Source: Lunularia cruciata | Taxonomy: Eukaryota; Streptophyta; Marchantiopsida; Lunulariales; Lunulariaceae | Direction: 5' to 3' | Assembly (NCBI GenBank): GCA_948567375.1 | Contig: OX419761.1 | Span: 27,406,501-27,470,500, forward strand | DNA length: 64,000 nt | Shown here: in pieces, positions 21,509 to 35,884 of the stretch | How the letters are laid out: each line of letters begins with the position of its first letter | Numbering within the stretch: position 1 is the stretch's first letter | Program-made: the position numbers and the translations under genes | Notes under the pieces: generated by a model | Seen by the model: only the letters and a program-made list of their open reading frames with translations | The model's database searches: none | Told to the model about the DNA's origin: nothing

Positions 21509-24000
21509 CTTCCTTTGACCAATATGCTATCATGATATATTTATGCAAATGGTTAATTTGAGATCCATTAGAGTATTATATATTTCTCTCTATCTTATAT
21601 GGATATAATATAGAAAATTTCAAATAAATAATAAAAATATAGAATTGAAAGGACTATCAAAATTACTTAATTTTATTTCTACTCTAAAGAATAACTCTTA
21701 TAATATTTTTATTAACAGTACTTGTGGTTATGAGTGGACTATCACAATCATGTGATTCAATTAGTGATTGCTTAAAGGTAGACATTATGTCAAAGAAATC
21801 TTCTGAAAAAATAACTTGGTAATTTTATTTGCATACTCAAACAATAGGAATATATGCACTTACCAGGTTGCAAGCCTATGGAGTGGTAAAGTCTTTGCAC
21901 TTCTAAAGTCTTCATATCAATATCAATTATAGAGAAATTAATTTTATTTATACTTGCTTGGATAAGATGTATCTCCTCCTTGGTGGAATTATTTGAAATT
22001 TGGTGCACATTCATCTTTTCCCATGTCATAGCATTGACATAATATTAAATAAAAATGGGAGGAAATGATAGTTCAAATTTCAAGCTCAACAAGAACCTCC
22101 TCTGCATCCTTTTTCTTTGGCTTCATATCTTATCCTTTGAGTTTAGCATCCAAAAGATTCTTATCCTCCTCCAAATTACAAAGTAAAACTACAAGTACAA
22201 AACTTTACTCAAAGCTTTAATAAAAGAGAGGCAAAGAATAAATCAATTGATTATTGATAATTTTTTAAAGGATGTATAATGCTCCTATAGCTTCTTCTTT
22301 ACATAAATAAGATACATCTCATTGCCTCTTCTTAATTGCTAGCTAATAGCAACTTGCAGTCTTAGAACCTTCTACTTTTGATACTCCTTGCATCTTGTTG
22401 AGTGTAATACACCTAGTTGCAATATGCACAAGGACACAATGAATTATCTCCTTGAGTGCTTTTTGAAGTGTATGCCACTAAGACCAATTGATTCATTTTA
22501 CTTCTTTGGCTCAAAAGTCTTATAATTGTTGCACTTTAGGTTACACTTATTATATTGTGAATTTTTTTGGTTGCACTTCCTACAACTCACCTATATGAAA
22601 GGTAATCCAGAAAATTTAATTATTGGTAATCATAGTCTTTGCTAAGGGTAACATGAGCTTGATCTCCAATTTTGGTGATTAGAGCTTTCTCCAACCCTTG
22701 CATCTTGCAACATCTTTCTTTTGAAAATGGCCAGTCATAATACTCAAATTTCTAGATGCACAACATCTAAACTAACATTAAGAACCCATATTGTAATTTA
22801 TTGTCAAGATACTCATCTCATTCTTGCTAAGGTAGACAAAAAAAAGCACAAGCATATAGTAAGTGAAGGATCAAAATAGTTAAGTTTACTCAACATCTTT
22901 GACTTTACCACAACTTTTTGTCTTTTAACAAGTATATGATACATATAATTGATGTGGTATGGAACATCCAACTCCTCCTTTGATGCCTACACACTCTACA
23001 AATCAACCACCATAACTAAGATGGTGAAGGAAGAGGTATTAATCTTCACCATTTATTTGCAAGCAAGTCCATAAAATCCTTATTCAATTGCCAAATCTAA
23101 GATGATAACTAATTCTCCTTCCCAGGTCACTCTCAATGTGAAACCTATCCAAGTTGATTTTGTGTGGAATAAGCATACACTAATTAGTGTACCTTTGCTA
23201 CTACTCTAATCAAACTACTATTTAATTTATTAAAGCTTTACAAGTCCACCTCATTTAGCTTCTTAAACATCCTTGGAGCCCATGTGTTCTTGTCAATACA
23301 TACAAGATGACAAATCCATACACTTAAACTTTATTTCACAAGAAAGTTCTCTGTAATCATCATCTTCTAAAGACAAATAAGAGACTATGCCTACCTTGCA
23401 ACCGTCTTGTGCTTGATGCTTTACGTAGTGCTTAACTTCTTCTTTCCTCACCTGCTTGCACCCGTATTGCCAAATGGCTTTGGCTCATGATTTGTTCTTG
23501 TCTGCCTCTTCTTTGAAGACGGACTTGGTGTGTTAGGGGCATATCTTTATAACCAAAATGCCCTTCTTTGGATGCTTGATTTGGAGGTTGTCTAGCTCCT
23601 TGAAATCAAGTTAAGGAAGACTTTTCTTAATAAAACAATGTGTGAGTCTTTCCAAAGTAAAGGTTAGCTTCACAGTCCCGTTTTCAAGCAAACGAAGTTC
23701 AATCATAAGTCCAAGAACATTATAGAAAGATCATAACCCAAGAGAGTTTTATTTTCATAAAACTTTCAAAAGTAGATAAACAACAATAGGTGTTAAAATA
23801 TTCTTGAAAGTAAATACCTAGGTAGGTCAAGAAAGCCTTAAAGTATTTTACCTAAATTTTGAGACTTTCATTCCAAAGCTTCTAAGAGTATTTTGCTCAT
23901 AAAGTGCTGCATTCAAATGGATGCACAATGAATAAAGTAACCATTTGAAAAATTATTAAAAAATTTGCAAAATTACCACAAACTAGGAAGTTGAACACTC
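21509..24000. other. No confirmed gene; weak coding-like character on minus strand
   Basis: Between about 22.0 and 23.7 kb the minus strand gives Lys/Glu-rich, coil-like translations between stops (a 79-codon open frame at 21790-22029; 'KEEADKNKS' near 23510). They share style, but not alignable sequence, with the coiled frames at 12.4-13.2 kb. This may be an old accessory frame of a retrotransposon. I recognise no domain. Confidence 0.3.
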
Positions 24001-27000
24001 TTAGATTTATGGACATGTGCATCATTATCTTGCTTCCACTAGTAGGAAGTCAAAAAGTTGCTATGCATAACTTCCTCTATACTTTGCATTGTGCAAGATG
24101 TATAAGAACACTAGAATATTTTCAATTGCAATACAATACTCACGATTGCAATATTTGCCAAGTACCTACATAATTTCCTTCATGATAAGATCAATTTGGC
24201 ACATAAAATTGGTCGTTTGCTAAATTCCAAAAGTGGTTGTGGTCAATTTCATAACCTTATAGTACCATCCACTTGGTCTTGATGGTGCATGATAATAACT
24301 TTAACATCACATTCCTTGCATAGATAAAGAAATTAACTTGATCCTTTGGCTTCTATGTTACCATTTGCTAAGACTAGGAACTTGAGAATTTTTTTAATTA
24401 AAAATAACAAAAATAATTTATAAATTGATGAAAAATTTAATAAGAAAGAAAAATGAGACTTAAAATTGGTAAGAGTAGAAAAAAAGGAGAAAATTAGACA
24501 ACTCACCACTTTATTTTTAAAGTATGTGTATAATATTCATTCTAGAAATAGGTGAAAACAAGCAGAAAAATTTGAAGAGAATTTTCTACCTATACTTGAG
24601 ATTTGATCAAAATACAAGGTCAACCATACTATCACTTCAAATTCAGATTTGGAGTTTTTCAATTTTCACCTTTAAACTAGTATAATTCTAAAGATAATGG
24701 AAAGTTCATATTGGAAGGATAAATAAGTATAAGTAGATTAAAAAAACTTCTTTCATTTATCATTGTATGCTCCAAATAAATTTTTTTCCCTTATTTCTTT
24801 GAGTGCTAAAATTCAAATTTGGTAGAAAATTGCAATCATACATATCATCATTAGTGATATTTTACTTTCTTTTCCTAATTTAACATTATTTATCATGGAA
24901 AGATAAATGATAAGTTGTTGTCTACCATTATCTTCCATTTTCTTGATTTATGGGTTCTTATGGAGTTCTATTAAGTACCAAATATGCACATTCAGTTTGT
25001 GATATATTTATCTTTATGATACAATTAGAAACATAGAAAATTTTATATAATGATTTGCTACCAATATTGCTATATATAATGATTTGGTACCAATATTCCA
25101 ACTGACTTTGAGTAGTCCCATGGACCCAAAGTCTCTAAATTGGGAGTGGATAATTTTGACTATATGTCCAATAGATTTATATCTCTATCTATTATTGATC
25201 CCAAACAATGGTTCTAATTGATGTACATGACGGATTCATACTTAGCAGAAAAAATTTAAGAGAAAAATTGAGGGGTCCAATTTAAAACCTATGAAGAGTT
25301 AGAGAGGGAAGACTCAAATTCATTTTGTGCGTACAAGAGAGCTCTTATATCTAGTGGTGAAATGGGTGTGTATGACACTCATTCTATATGTGGAGCTCTA
25401 CTTCTATCGGTAAAGGGGACGACAAAAATGAGGACAAGTACTTTGATTGTTATTTGTGAGGTACGATCTGCAATCTAGATTTATCAAAATACCTCAAACG
25501 TCTACTTCTCCCATAGTGATGCTTTTCAAAACTAGTCTAGAAACATTGTTGTACTTGGAGAAGATATGGGATGATCTCTTCAACAAAATCACTTTGCAAG
25601 AGAGGAAGAAAATTCAATGGATGACATAGATGATAAAGCACAATCTACTCTCTTCTGATGCTTCATGATACATTGACTAAATTGCACGTCTTCAAAGACG
25701 ATTATTTTATAGGGATCCAAAATGAAATAAATATGTGTTAAAGTAGAAGGAGACAAAGTGAGGTCTTTGTATCTGAATATTGTATCCTTCAATAATCTAT
25801 ATAAACTTGAATCCATATATCAATCAAGCAACTTCTCCTAATATAGGAAGCACTTCCACCACTAAATCAAAGCTAAGAACTTGTTTGTCCAATAGGAACT
25901 CTTACAAAGAGGTGAGAGGAGATTAAGTTTATAGGTAGTCTTTTAGTTTATAAATAAAGCTTTTAAAAGAGCTTCTACTACAATCAATAATAAGATTGCT
26001 TTAATTATCTTGTTAAAAGACAAAGATGCTTCTAATGGATGTTTGTACCAAGTATTAACTCATTGCAGGTTGGTATTTGCAAATCATATTGAAATCAAAT
26101 GCAAAACAATAAAATATACAGTTCTCCAAGTGAGAAATACAGGATTAGTACTGATTACTATCCAAAGATTACTATAACATATCATATGTTTATGCTAAGG
26201 ATCCTTGTAGCATAGTTCTTTTCGTAAGATTTTGAAAAATTTTGCAGATACATTTGCAAGTATGATGTATTGTTGCAAAAATCAATTTTAGTGTGCAAGG
26301 ATTAAGTTGAGTCGGAATTAAATTATTTTTTTGTTTTCCTTTACTTTCCCAAATGTAATTGATCTTGAAGTCCAAATATTATTCTAATTGAATTGAATAT
26401 TCTTCTATGCATTTGTAATTTTGTTGTTGTGTCTTGATTTGGTTTAAAATATTGTCATCTTGTACACTTAGTTTCTCTAACCATTTTAACAGTGTACATA
26501 CATAATTTTCTATACCAAAAAAGTTGATTTACTTGGGAAGTATTTAAAATTCCTATGGTTTATTTGTAGAATATGAAAAATTTTGTACCACTAACTACAA
26601 CTAGAGAAGTGGATAGAGAAAGATCCGAGTTAGCTTAGAATCAAGGAAAAAATTATGCTTATGGTGAAACAAAATTTATTATATTTAAAGAATAATTGAA
26701 TCTAGCACAAATATAATATTATATTGGTTGTTGCTACAAATAACAAAAGTTATAGAAGAAATTGGCAAGTTGGTTTGCAAGTGGATGGTGCAATAATCTT
26801 CATAGAAGCAATTACATTTCAAAAATGTTACAGATCTTATTATTACATTGATCCTAAGGACTCTTTTTGTGAGCCAAAGCAAATTAATAATATTTCTCTC
26901 GGATTCTTTAAAAACATATAAGATAAAATAAGCTTGATATGTTGGGATATTTATCATTTTTTTTTCAAATATGAGTATTTTACAAAATCAAAGTGGGATT

Positions 27001-28600
27001 TTAGTTAGTGGTATATACACAAAATCGAAGGAGAGATAAGATGTCTAATAGGATTAGCAAGCGTTGAAGGTAAGATTGTCTCGAGATTGCTTGTCTCGAG
27101 ACTTAAATAGAATAGAGGCATGCTATAATTTTAAACTAAAGTCACAATGGACATAGAAATTTGGAATATCAAGTTATGGTTGAAGTATCAACCTCCATTA
27201 GTAAACACTATTCGATGGATGTATAACATTTGATCAATAATTCAAGTTCACGGTAACAAGGGGATAGGCAAAGTTTAGATTAAACAATTTTCATTGAAAG
27301 AATATTTGCTACCCCCGGATCAAGTAAAATGACTTCTATAGTGCGTTGAAGAAGGAAGGCTTGAACTTAGCTAAAACTTCGTTAGCTTGAAAAATACTCT
27401 TAAATGAAGATGATACTATAATATCAAAGAAAGGTTTGATCCAATGATTGGAAATAAAAAATGAAGATTCTTAACTTGGGAGGTATTGTCCACAGCTTTT
27501 GAAATAGTTGAATAAATCGATCGACATAGATTTAAGAAACAAGTCCTGGTTATATTAACATTGACATTTCAACCTTTGATTTTATGATTATTGGAAGGTA
27601 GTAACTTAGAAGTTCCATTTGCAAAGACGCTAAAGATGATTTATGTATTCAAGAGAGTGAAGTTGGAAATTTAGTTACTATCTATCAGCTAACTAAATGG
27701 AAGGACGGAAGTGTTTTGAAATGATAGTTCAGAACCTTCAGAGACCTTTGGGTAGAGAGTGAACTTATGAGAATTCATAGCATGGTGGTTTTGAAACCAT
27801 AGTATTGTGGTGATTTTTCTGGTGAGAATTGAATTCTATTTACGTTAGGATGAAATTAATTTGTATTATGGCTCCAGTTGAGATTATGCACATGGTGTAC
27901 TTTTTTATTAGAGGCCTGTTTTTTCTTTAACTGTTTTGTTGATACTTCTCGATGAAAATTTGCTTCTATGAAGTGGGAACCTGGTTTTTTAGGTTATTGA
28001 TTTTATGTATCGAAATCACTTTCTATATGTGAATATTTAAAACTCTTCTTTTTTGGGAATTTTAGAAAAAATTCTTTCCTCTTGTAGAATTAACTGATCC
28101 GTTTTGAATGGATAACATCAATTTCATTTTTTTCCCATATGTTTTCCTAAATCAACCCATTTTTTTACAATTATTACTTTTATCCTTTTGTGCTGATAAG
28201 TGCTCTGATAATTTGGATTGACAATATGATCATAATTAAGAAAGCAATATTTTTAAACTTCCACACCATTAAAATATACTCCAACTTTCCCTTGGATGCT
28301 TATCGCATAGGCCATTAGAACTCAATACAAAATCAATATTATTGGATTGATGTTAATCAAGATCTGCGGAGTTGAAATTGCGATAGAATTCAAGGTCAAT
28401 ATCACATCTACAATAAAATAATATTTAAACTGCACAGTAGAAAGGAAATTTAGACTATTGTGATGTAAAATCTTACATCCAAATTCTAAGAAGTGAATTC
28501 AAAATCCAGAAAATAAAGCAGTTCTCATTTAAACCGAACCCGGTTTCAACTCTGGGCTGTTATATATGTATTAGAATCTATCAACCACTTAAAAAAACAA
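24001..28600. other. AT-rich intergenic sequence, nothing recognised
   Basis: Strongly A/T-rich DNA with only short chance frames (60-90 codons), none with a recognisable domain. No tRNA-like B-box, LTR ends or repeat array was noticed. Old unrecognisable transposon remains are likely but cannot be shown by eye. Confidence 0.45.
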
Positions 28601-31600
28601 AATTCAAACTCTAAACTCCACTCCAAATTCTGAAGGAAATGTGAGGGGTGTGTAATGGGTACGTACTTCTGTATCCAAGAGGCACAAATATATGTGACTA
28701 GAAGAATGGAAGAAAGCCGACTTCATAGAACACAAGAAGGATGGAAAAACCCCCTTCAAGCCGTACATGGGAGAGACAAAAGAGGTAGAATGGGACTAGA
28801 AACAAAAGTGTATGGGACTAAAAGTAGGGTCTGTGCTGAAGTACGTTGGACACAACAAGTTCAATGAAATATGTTAGTGTCTCAAGCGTCCAGTAATCAC
28901 CGATAATCCCCATACGACCTCCATGACTCCCTTCGACAAATAAAGGTAGGGTTTAGTTTCCACCCATGACCGAAATAAATTTTAAGTCAAAGTATTCGGT
29001 GACTTTTAAAGTTTGAAATTCTAACATGCGTCAACGACTTTCTGGAGAAATGTTGGACTTAGGTTGAATAAATATGGAGACCATCAAATGTTCGATGACT
29101 TTATGGGAGGACTGAGAACCCATTTGATCAAACTGAAATCTCCAGTGTTTAATGTTAATGTTAATATTCTGATCTTAGGGCGTTGCTTCTCATCCCAAGA
29201 CGGTACGTGTTGGTGTTGCTCGAAGCTTTCACGGAGTAATCGTGTCGGAGCATGGAACAGGAAGCCGGGAAACAAAGTCCCACGCAGTGCTTGAGAAGTT
29301 CATCTTCAAACTTCGTGGGACTCTTAAATACCAAATCATTTTGTTTCATTTTGAGTCGGAAAACCAGTTGGATGTTTAAATGATCAATACCTCTATGTAT
29401 GAAGGGCACTAGCTCAAAGATTAAATTATGGAATGTGAAAATATCTGTGTGTTTGCCTATATTTCGGAACTGCAGATCAATATTCTTGATTCTTGGTGTG
29501 AAAGATTTACCAGCAGCTGATTATGTTAGCGGGAATCATTATACTCGTGTCCTGCCAGAGGCTGAAGATGGTCAAGTCCCCTGAGAGAGGGCCAAAGCAC
29601 AGGTACAAGGCTCAGAAACGTGAACTCTTTGCTATGGATGTGCGGTTTGGAAGCGCGACTCACACCTAAGTCTGTGAAGACATGTGAGCTTTGCTAAGCT
29701 GCGTTACTAGTTGGGCTACGGGTAAAACTCGGAGTAGTTGGTTGGACCGATTTTGTTGGGCTATGGTTGATCATGAGGAGATATGATTCAGAAGCATTTC
29801 TGGATATGAGAAACTACTCACGCTTCCCAGTTTTATGCAGAATGTCTGGGAAGTCACAAATTTCACATTAGAAAAGTAACAGGGTGTCGAGTATAATTGA
29901 CGCACACTCGAGGTGTATATCAAGTCATCCGACATCCTCAGGATATCATCGATGACAATTAAAATTTGCCCACGAGATCAGTGTATCTATGAGGTTCTCG
30001 AGCTCCCAATCGTTCGTTGACATGATTCCAAACGTAGACGAGGAGATTTCACAACCGCATTAGTCTCACCAGTAATCTAATTTGCATCGTGTTCTAACTT
30101 CAAAAGACATTGATAAGATATTTCAGTGGCCAGTGAAACTTCGATTGCCATGGAGGTAGGCCACACCGCTGATGATGGAGACTAGAGATTCTACCGGTAT
30201 ACTTGCTTGTAAGGTGTGCCTCAATGCGTTAATACGGCACGTAAGTGAAGGCCACATGCACAGGCGTTGATATTCGTAAGCAATTCGCTCCGTACGAGGT
30301 TATCCGAATCACAATTGTTAAAATGTAACGAATCGTCAGCAACTCAGATCAGTACACCGTATCAGGAAAGGTAGTAAACGAAATTGCCAATGCATATTGT
30401 TTGCGGTGTATAGACAGTTCGGAGGATCAGAAAGATGAAGCGCCCATCCTTTACCAACACGTGTTGCTAGACATGCGCTCGTATGCCTCGAGTCCAGATT
30501 CTGATTAGCGCAAGATACTTTTCGTTCCAGATATTCTTAAAAGCTTTCCTGTTTATATTATATCTCTCTATGTCGCAGTTTCCTCGAAGGAACAGGGTAG
30601 AGAGGCATTACAATTCGAGCAATCAAACAGATATTTGGTTGCTTTTGACCGCATGTTTCCGAGCGGCACCTTCCTACTGCAGGTCAAGACAGCTTTTTGC
30701 TGATAAGGTGATGGGCTTATCAGACTGTCTGACGACATGCACCTTTGGAATCTCTCTGCATGTGACATCCGCCAAGTCTCTCATAGACTTATGTAGGCTT
30801 GCAACTACTCGTTTCTGCACCTCTCATCAGACGTCATGCATATAAACTTAAATAACATGCATTGCCAATTGTTGCGCCTCATGATCAGATGTTAAGCTTT
30901 CCGAATAAAATCGATGAATCTAAAAGCTCTATTCCTTCCGGGAAATTTCCATGAAAAGCACTGTAACGCTAAAGGACTCCAATGCGCAGGACCTACGATA
31001 TTGCGGAAAGTGGAGGCCATCAAGCTGGTCAGATTTCAGCACTCACAACATGCGCACTTATAGCACAGATGTCGAGGACAAGAACAGCTAATTGGGTTAA
31101 TTCAAATCCAGCTATCACACTGGGTAAAAACTGTTTATAAATGTAAACGCGAAGAATATCATAACTGCGCAAATAAATGAAACATGTCTATGAATGCACG
31201 GGCTCGGCAGTGGGTGAATTGCAAAACATTACCCCGACACGCGAAGCCGGATCAACATTTGTGCTACAGGAGGAAAGAGCGAGATGAGTATCCAATCTTC
31301 GACATACCTTGAATCACAACTTCAAGCGTGAGTTATACGAGCGAACATCAATGAAGCAGAGTGTGGACTCATTGCGTTGAAGGGGAAGCGCATTTTTCAA
31401 ATAATTGTCCGATATGCTGAGTTTGCATCAAATTGTCAAGCATAATCCAATACAATCAATACACTCGCAGTTGCTCTTCTGTGTGGAAAAGTACTTCGCT
31501 CATATGGTTAGTGAGGATTTGTTTTTACAGAGCTATTTGCCAGTTTGGCATCATGTCCGTGACACTGGCCATGGAATCTCATCTATGAACAGTATTGATT

Positions 31601-31897
31601 GAACTCCATCCCGCCGGTTTTAATTCATGAGCAGGAATTAGTCCAAAACAGTGATCCGGATGCATAATAATTTGCACAAATGTATTTCTAACCCAACAGG
31701 GACTTGAGCTCTACTTGGATCTGAATGACTGTATATTCTATTTGAGGTGCTAAAATATAGCTAGACGTAATTAAATTCCTCCTTGCTAGCGACATAGAGC
31801 GGTTTGTTTAGATTACAGGTAGTTCAGCTCTGGATTGAATACTCACAAAATGAGCTATAATCAGACTACCAAGAATATAAGCAGATCACGATCAAGC
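28601..31897. other. CpG-richer intergenic DNA downstream of the CML gene
   Basis: The base composition changes here: CG dinucleotides become frequent and long A/T runs rare compared with the left flank. Open frames up to 120 codons (30483-30845, +) have no recognisable domain and are probably chance. The 3' end of the CML transcript must lie in the right-hand part (left of 31898), but no polyadenylation signal could be fixed with confidence. Confidence 0.4.
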
Positions 31898-32641
31898 TCA
31901 GTAGACGGATGTAGTTCTCATCATCATCCTTTCAAATTCCTCAAAATTCACTTGACCATCTCCATCTGAGTCTACACCACGGATCATTCGCGAACAGTCT
32001 TCCATAGTGCTTTTCTCGCCCAAGCCTTTTAGGACTTGGTGAAGTTCCTCGGCTGAGATGAAGTTGTTTTTGTCAATGTCAAAGACGGAGAAAGCTGCTC
32101 TTAGTTCCTTAGATCGAGCTGCAGGTTCCGCTTTGACGTCCATCTTGGTATTGAGATTGATAAATTCCTCCAAGTCAATATACCCATCTCCATCTGTGTC
32201 CACTGCATCTAGCATAAGTTTGAGTTCCTCATCCGACGAAGTATAGCCGAGAGAACCTAGAACTTTACCAAGTTCAGATTGTGAAATTTTGCCATCCTTA
32301 TTCACATCTATAAGCTGAAACGCATCTGTAAGTTCTTGATGCTCGAGGTTGCGAGCGGTTACACTTGTAGAAGCTTCATGCACTTCAATGATATTCTCAG
32401 CAGGACCCTTCCCTTTACCCGTTGAGTTTTGTCTGGTGACAGCACTCGAGCTCGCATTTGAAGTTCTGCCAGGAGAAGCCTTCCTTATCTCGGCAGCAGG
32501 AGTGATTTCACAGGAGTTCCTTGTTGGAGATGCAGCTCCTGATGATAAGCTAGAGGACGATCGTGACGATGAAGATTTCGAGCTTTCCGCTAAAGAAGAA
32601 GACCGGGATTTCTTTCTACTGAAAAGTTTCGGCACCTTCAT
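31898..32641 (-). CDS. Calmodulin-like protein (CML), four EF-hands, intronless
   Basis: The intact 247-codon frame runs ATG to TGA without introns. Residues 1-75 are a basic, very Ser-rich and probably disordered leader (KLFSRKKSRSSS start). Four EF-hand loops follow: 112-123 (DVNKDGKISQSE), 148-159 (DTDGDGYIDLEE), 188-199 (DIDKNNFISAEE) and 224-235 (DSDGDGQVNFEE). All keep Asp at position 1 and Glu at 12; loop 3 has Asn instead of Gly at position 6 and may bind calcium more weakly. The arrangement of N-terminal extension plus four hands resembles the plant CML35/36/41/42 group (family knowledge). It would be a calcium sensor that changes shape on Ca2+ binding and acts through partner proteins. 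No myristoylation Gly2 or C-terminal prenylation Cys is present. Confidence 0.95.
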   Translation of the reverse strand: MKVPKLFSRKKSRSSSLAESSKSSSSRSSSSLSSGAASPTRNSCEITPAAEIRKASPGRTSNASSSAVTRQNSTGKGKGPAENIIEVHEASTSVTARNLEHQELTDAFQLIDVNKDGKISQSELGKVLGSLGYTSSDEELKLMLDAVDTDGDGYIDLEEFINLNTKMDVKAEPAARSKELRAAFSVFDIDKNNFISAEELHQVLKGLGEKSTMEDCSRMIRGVDSDGDGQVNFEEFERMMMRTTSVY

Positions 32642-32746
32642 ATTGAAGAACTTTTGAGGAGGCCTAGGAGCGTAGACAGTACAACCTGAAGCAAGAACGT
32701 CCTGAAGAAGGACAAATCAAAAACGCTTAAACGCACGTTCCTACTA

Positions 32747-32754
32747 TCTTTATA
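32747..32754 (-). promoter_or_regulatory. Candidate TATA box of the CML gene
   Basis: The minus strand reads CGTATAAAGATAG, with TATAAAGA at these bases, about 106 bp before the ATG at 32641. A start 25-35 bp downstream would give a 5' UTR of roughly 70-85 nt. Confidence 0.55.
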
Positions 32755-35700
32755 CGTTGTGATCTGAAACCAGGAAGGCGTCCCTGCTTTTCAATTTAAG
32801 CGTCTACTTCACACTGCTTGCTCTCAATAAAGGAGTGCTTGTACGCTTCGATTGACGAGACTATGATCCCGTCCTCAGTCAGTCACTTCCCTCAACCACC
32901 ACCTGTGTTAAGTCTACGCAAGTCGCAAAAGAAATGTTCCAAGCCTAGACCTCAAAGAACACTAGACTGTTGTGGAAACAACCTCCTACTCCAGATTTAT
33001 AGATGTCATTAGCTACCCCGTCTTCCGGGATGCAGGAATCATCTCTCACAGAGTGTAGATCATATTTCCATTGCTTTCTAGTTACTGCAGAATTGCGAGC
33101 CACCGCAGCTTTCAGGCTCCTTCCTCGCAATTTACACGCCGTGACCTTTACCTTCCCCCGGGGCCTGGCTTTTCACACTCAGTTGGCAAACAAACAAATA
33201 CACAAGCATGGTAACCAACTACGGCCCCTCACACTCTCTCAGCTCCTCCGCGTTCTCTTCTATGTCAATTTCCCAGAAAAATTTCATTTATTCACGCGTC
33301 CAATTGCCAAAGCCAACTAGCTTGGAAAGCCTCGCGCTCGCTATAGCCATTACTATTCACCCGCCAACCTCCACTGTCCTCGACTTCCATCAATGTCGAC
33401 AATTCCTCCTCCCCTCTCTGGTGTTGTTTCTGTAGGACCTCGTCTTTTCTACTCTACACGACTTGTCTACTCGCGAATCGGATATGGCCGGGTCGGCGGC
33501 CGCTGCTCCTTTCGGATACTGCTGCGAAGCTCCCCGCCAGGAGACGACGAGCCAGCAATTTCGGTGCGGGAATCCTATCTGTCGCAATAGTTGTGTGGCA
33601 GCTCGCCAGAGTTACGGTGCGGATCTTAGCGACCGCTGACGTTAGTTTACATTTGTTCATCAGCCATTAGTAAGTATAATCAGACCTGGTTATGTAAAAC
33701 AGGGAAAGATTCTCCGCTGCCTTTGCATAGATGGAAGTATAAACATAACTGTTTCACATGCCTTTTAGAAAGGAAGATGTGCATGTGTCTCTCGCTCAAA
33801 TTGCGTGTCGATTCACTTCATCTCTTGCAGGAAACTTCCAAGTATTTGAGGATACATAGAGTTTGCTAATGAACATTAGGAACTGCTGGAACGAGATGCC
33901 GGCTGATAGCACATGTAATCTAAATATTTCAGAACCATTCACAGAATTGGCCAGAAAACCTCGCTTTCAGCTTTCAGAGTAACCCACACAAACGCCATGT
34001 ATGGAGCCTTGAGAATATCTCTGCAAAGTTAATCGAACTACCTTTAATCTGCAGTACCCACTAACCAACGCACCCAATTCGCAAGTGTCGCGGTCGGAAT
34101 CCCGCAGTTAACTCTTTTCCATCCGTCACTTATTGTGCTGCATCTTGAAGACGGACGTAACAGAACGGACGTAAATATCCTTGCCGTACTTTCCCAGTAC
34201 GCCTCGTACGTCGTCGAGGCCCCATCTCCGTGCTAACTTTCACGATCATGTCAACCTTGACGCGCTTTCAGGCTATGGCAGGATTCAAGGGGGAAGAAAT
34301 GTAATCTTCTCCGATAATGCACTGTGAATGCCAGGGAACCTTCAGCTGCATCTTACCATCGATCTATTCTGCTCGAAGATTCCCTCGTTTCGCTCCGCTC
34401 GTTCTGGAGCTTGTGCACAACGCTGAGCCACGGATGTGTTGGGAGTGCTGATTTGAGGTGAGGTCTAAATTTAAACGTACTTGGACTCTGGGGTGCCAAG
34501 AGGAGAATCCGATGTAGATTCAGAGTCGTTAGCGGGATCGAAAGTCGGTGGGGATGGACTTTTGATGTTGTCGCTGTTGAGTCTAATGGATGCTTGGGCT
34601 CTGTGCAGGCGGGTCAGTCATCGAAATTCTTGTAGTAAATATGGCGATTGGTGTGAGTGAAGTCAATAGCTTCAATGGTGACGACTCACGTTCATCACAT
34701 TTACAATTACAACTGTGGTCCTGATCCGTCTTCGATGGGTTGTTTGGTCTGTCACGAGTTTCATAAGCTCAGTAGGGTTAAGCAAGCGGACTGGGAAGCC
34801 TTGTGCCTGCGCAGGGTTCTAGTCCCGATCAGAATTTTCTTGCGACCAGTATGAATTTTGGTTCTTAGATACTGCAGCAGTTTCACCAGATTGTCGCGCG
34901 TTGATCCATGCAAACTCTGGTATACCATGTTGCTCTTTCAAAAGTAACTTATGATGGCGGAAGCGTCTGGAGATTAGGATTGAGAAACGTTTACCGTGGC
35001 AGTTTTGGAAGTTTGAAGCGCTGTGCGCAAATCAAGAGTTACTTTTGATTACTTGAGTTACTACTTGCACGTTGTGATAGCAGGAAGTTACGGGGAAATA
35101 GCGATTCAGAGTTGCGGAGCACTTTCCAAGTATTCGGAACCCACGCGTATCATGTAGTGACTGCAGTTCATGTCTAGGAGAAATCATCAGAATGTCTACG
35201 AGCAATTGGATAGTTTCCACCACTATATAGCATGGAGAAATGAAGTTATCTCGGTGACAAGAAGAAATACGAAGGAGCTCCAAAAGACTGCTTGCGAAAA
35301 ATCCTACAAAGTCGCAAAATAATGTCAAAACAACATCAACTAACTCCTCAGATTCTGCGTACATGGCCACGATCATCTGTACCACTTACCACAATTCCGG
35401 TAAAGACTGCATATTCAGCAGTTGACGTGAATCTTAAACCTGTCCACATAAATCCATCAATGTGGATGTGAATCCTTGTGGTGGGCAGCTGGAAACATGC
35501 CGGTCCTCAGCCGTACATACGCTTTCTACGCCCATGAATTAAAGACTATCTTTGGTCACTAAGAATCTTCATAATCCGAATAGTGAATCGTGGAAATGCT
35601 CGATAGATTCAAACCTTCCATACTCTTGCTCCTACTTGCTTACCGGGATGAATGGTTGCAGGAATTTAGCTGTAATTCTGGGAAGTCTCACAAGTTCACC

Positions 35701-35880
35701 CCTTCTCCTGGTTAATAAGCAACTTCCTTTCGCTTCAGTCACCATCAGAAACAGGGTTAGAGTTGACTTGATCAGTCAACTTGAATGATATCAACCTTCA
35801 AACTTTTGCAAGCGTTTGTATGTATCCTCTAAATAATTTATGTCCCTGCGATTATCCTCTACACTAAATTTCTTAGTTTC
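32755..35880. other. CpG-rich region upstream of the CML gene; no second gene recognised
   Basis: High in CG dinucleotides, especially 33.2-34.5 kb, and free of recognisable transposon sequence. Several short frames exist on both strands (for example 105 codons at 33003-33320 + and 117 codons at 35032-35385 -) but none shows a known domain. The region probably holds the CML promoter and proximal regulatory DNA; first exons of a divergent gene on the plus strand cannot be excluded. Confidence 0.4.
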
Positions 35881-35884
35881 GAGG

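Noticed and set aside
30483-30845. 120-codon plus-strand frame in the CpG-rich region
   Set aside because: No recognisable domain, overlapping frame on the other strand, no promoter-like context; not supported as a gene.
32349-32657. 102-codon plus-strand frame
   Set aside because: It is the antisense shadow of the CML coding region.
35032-35385. 117-codon minus-strand frame
   Set aside because: Composition is protein-like but no motif or splice context could be supported. Kept only as a remark in the intergenic entry.
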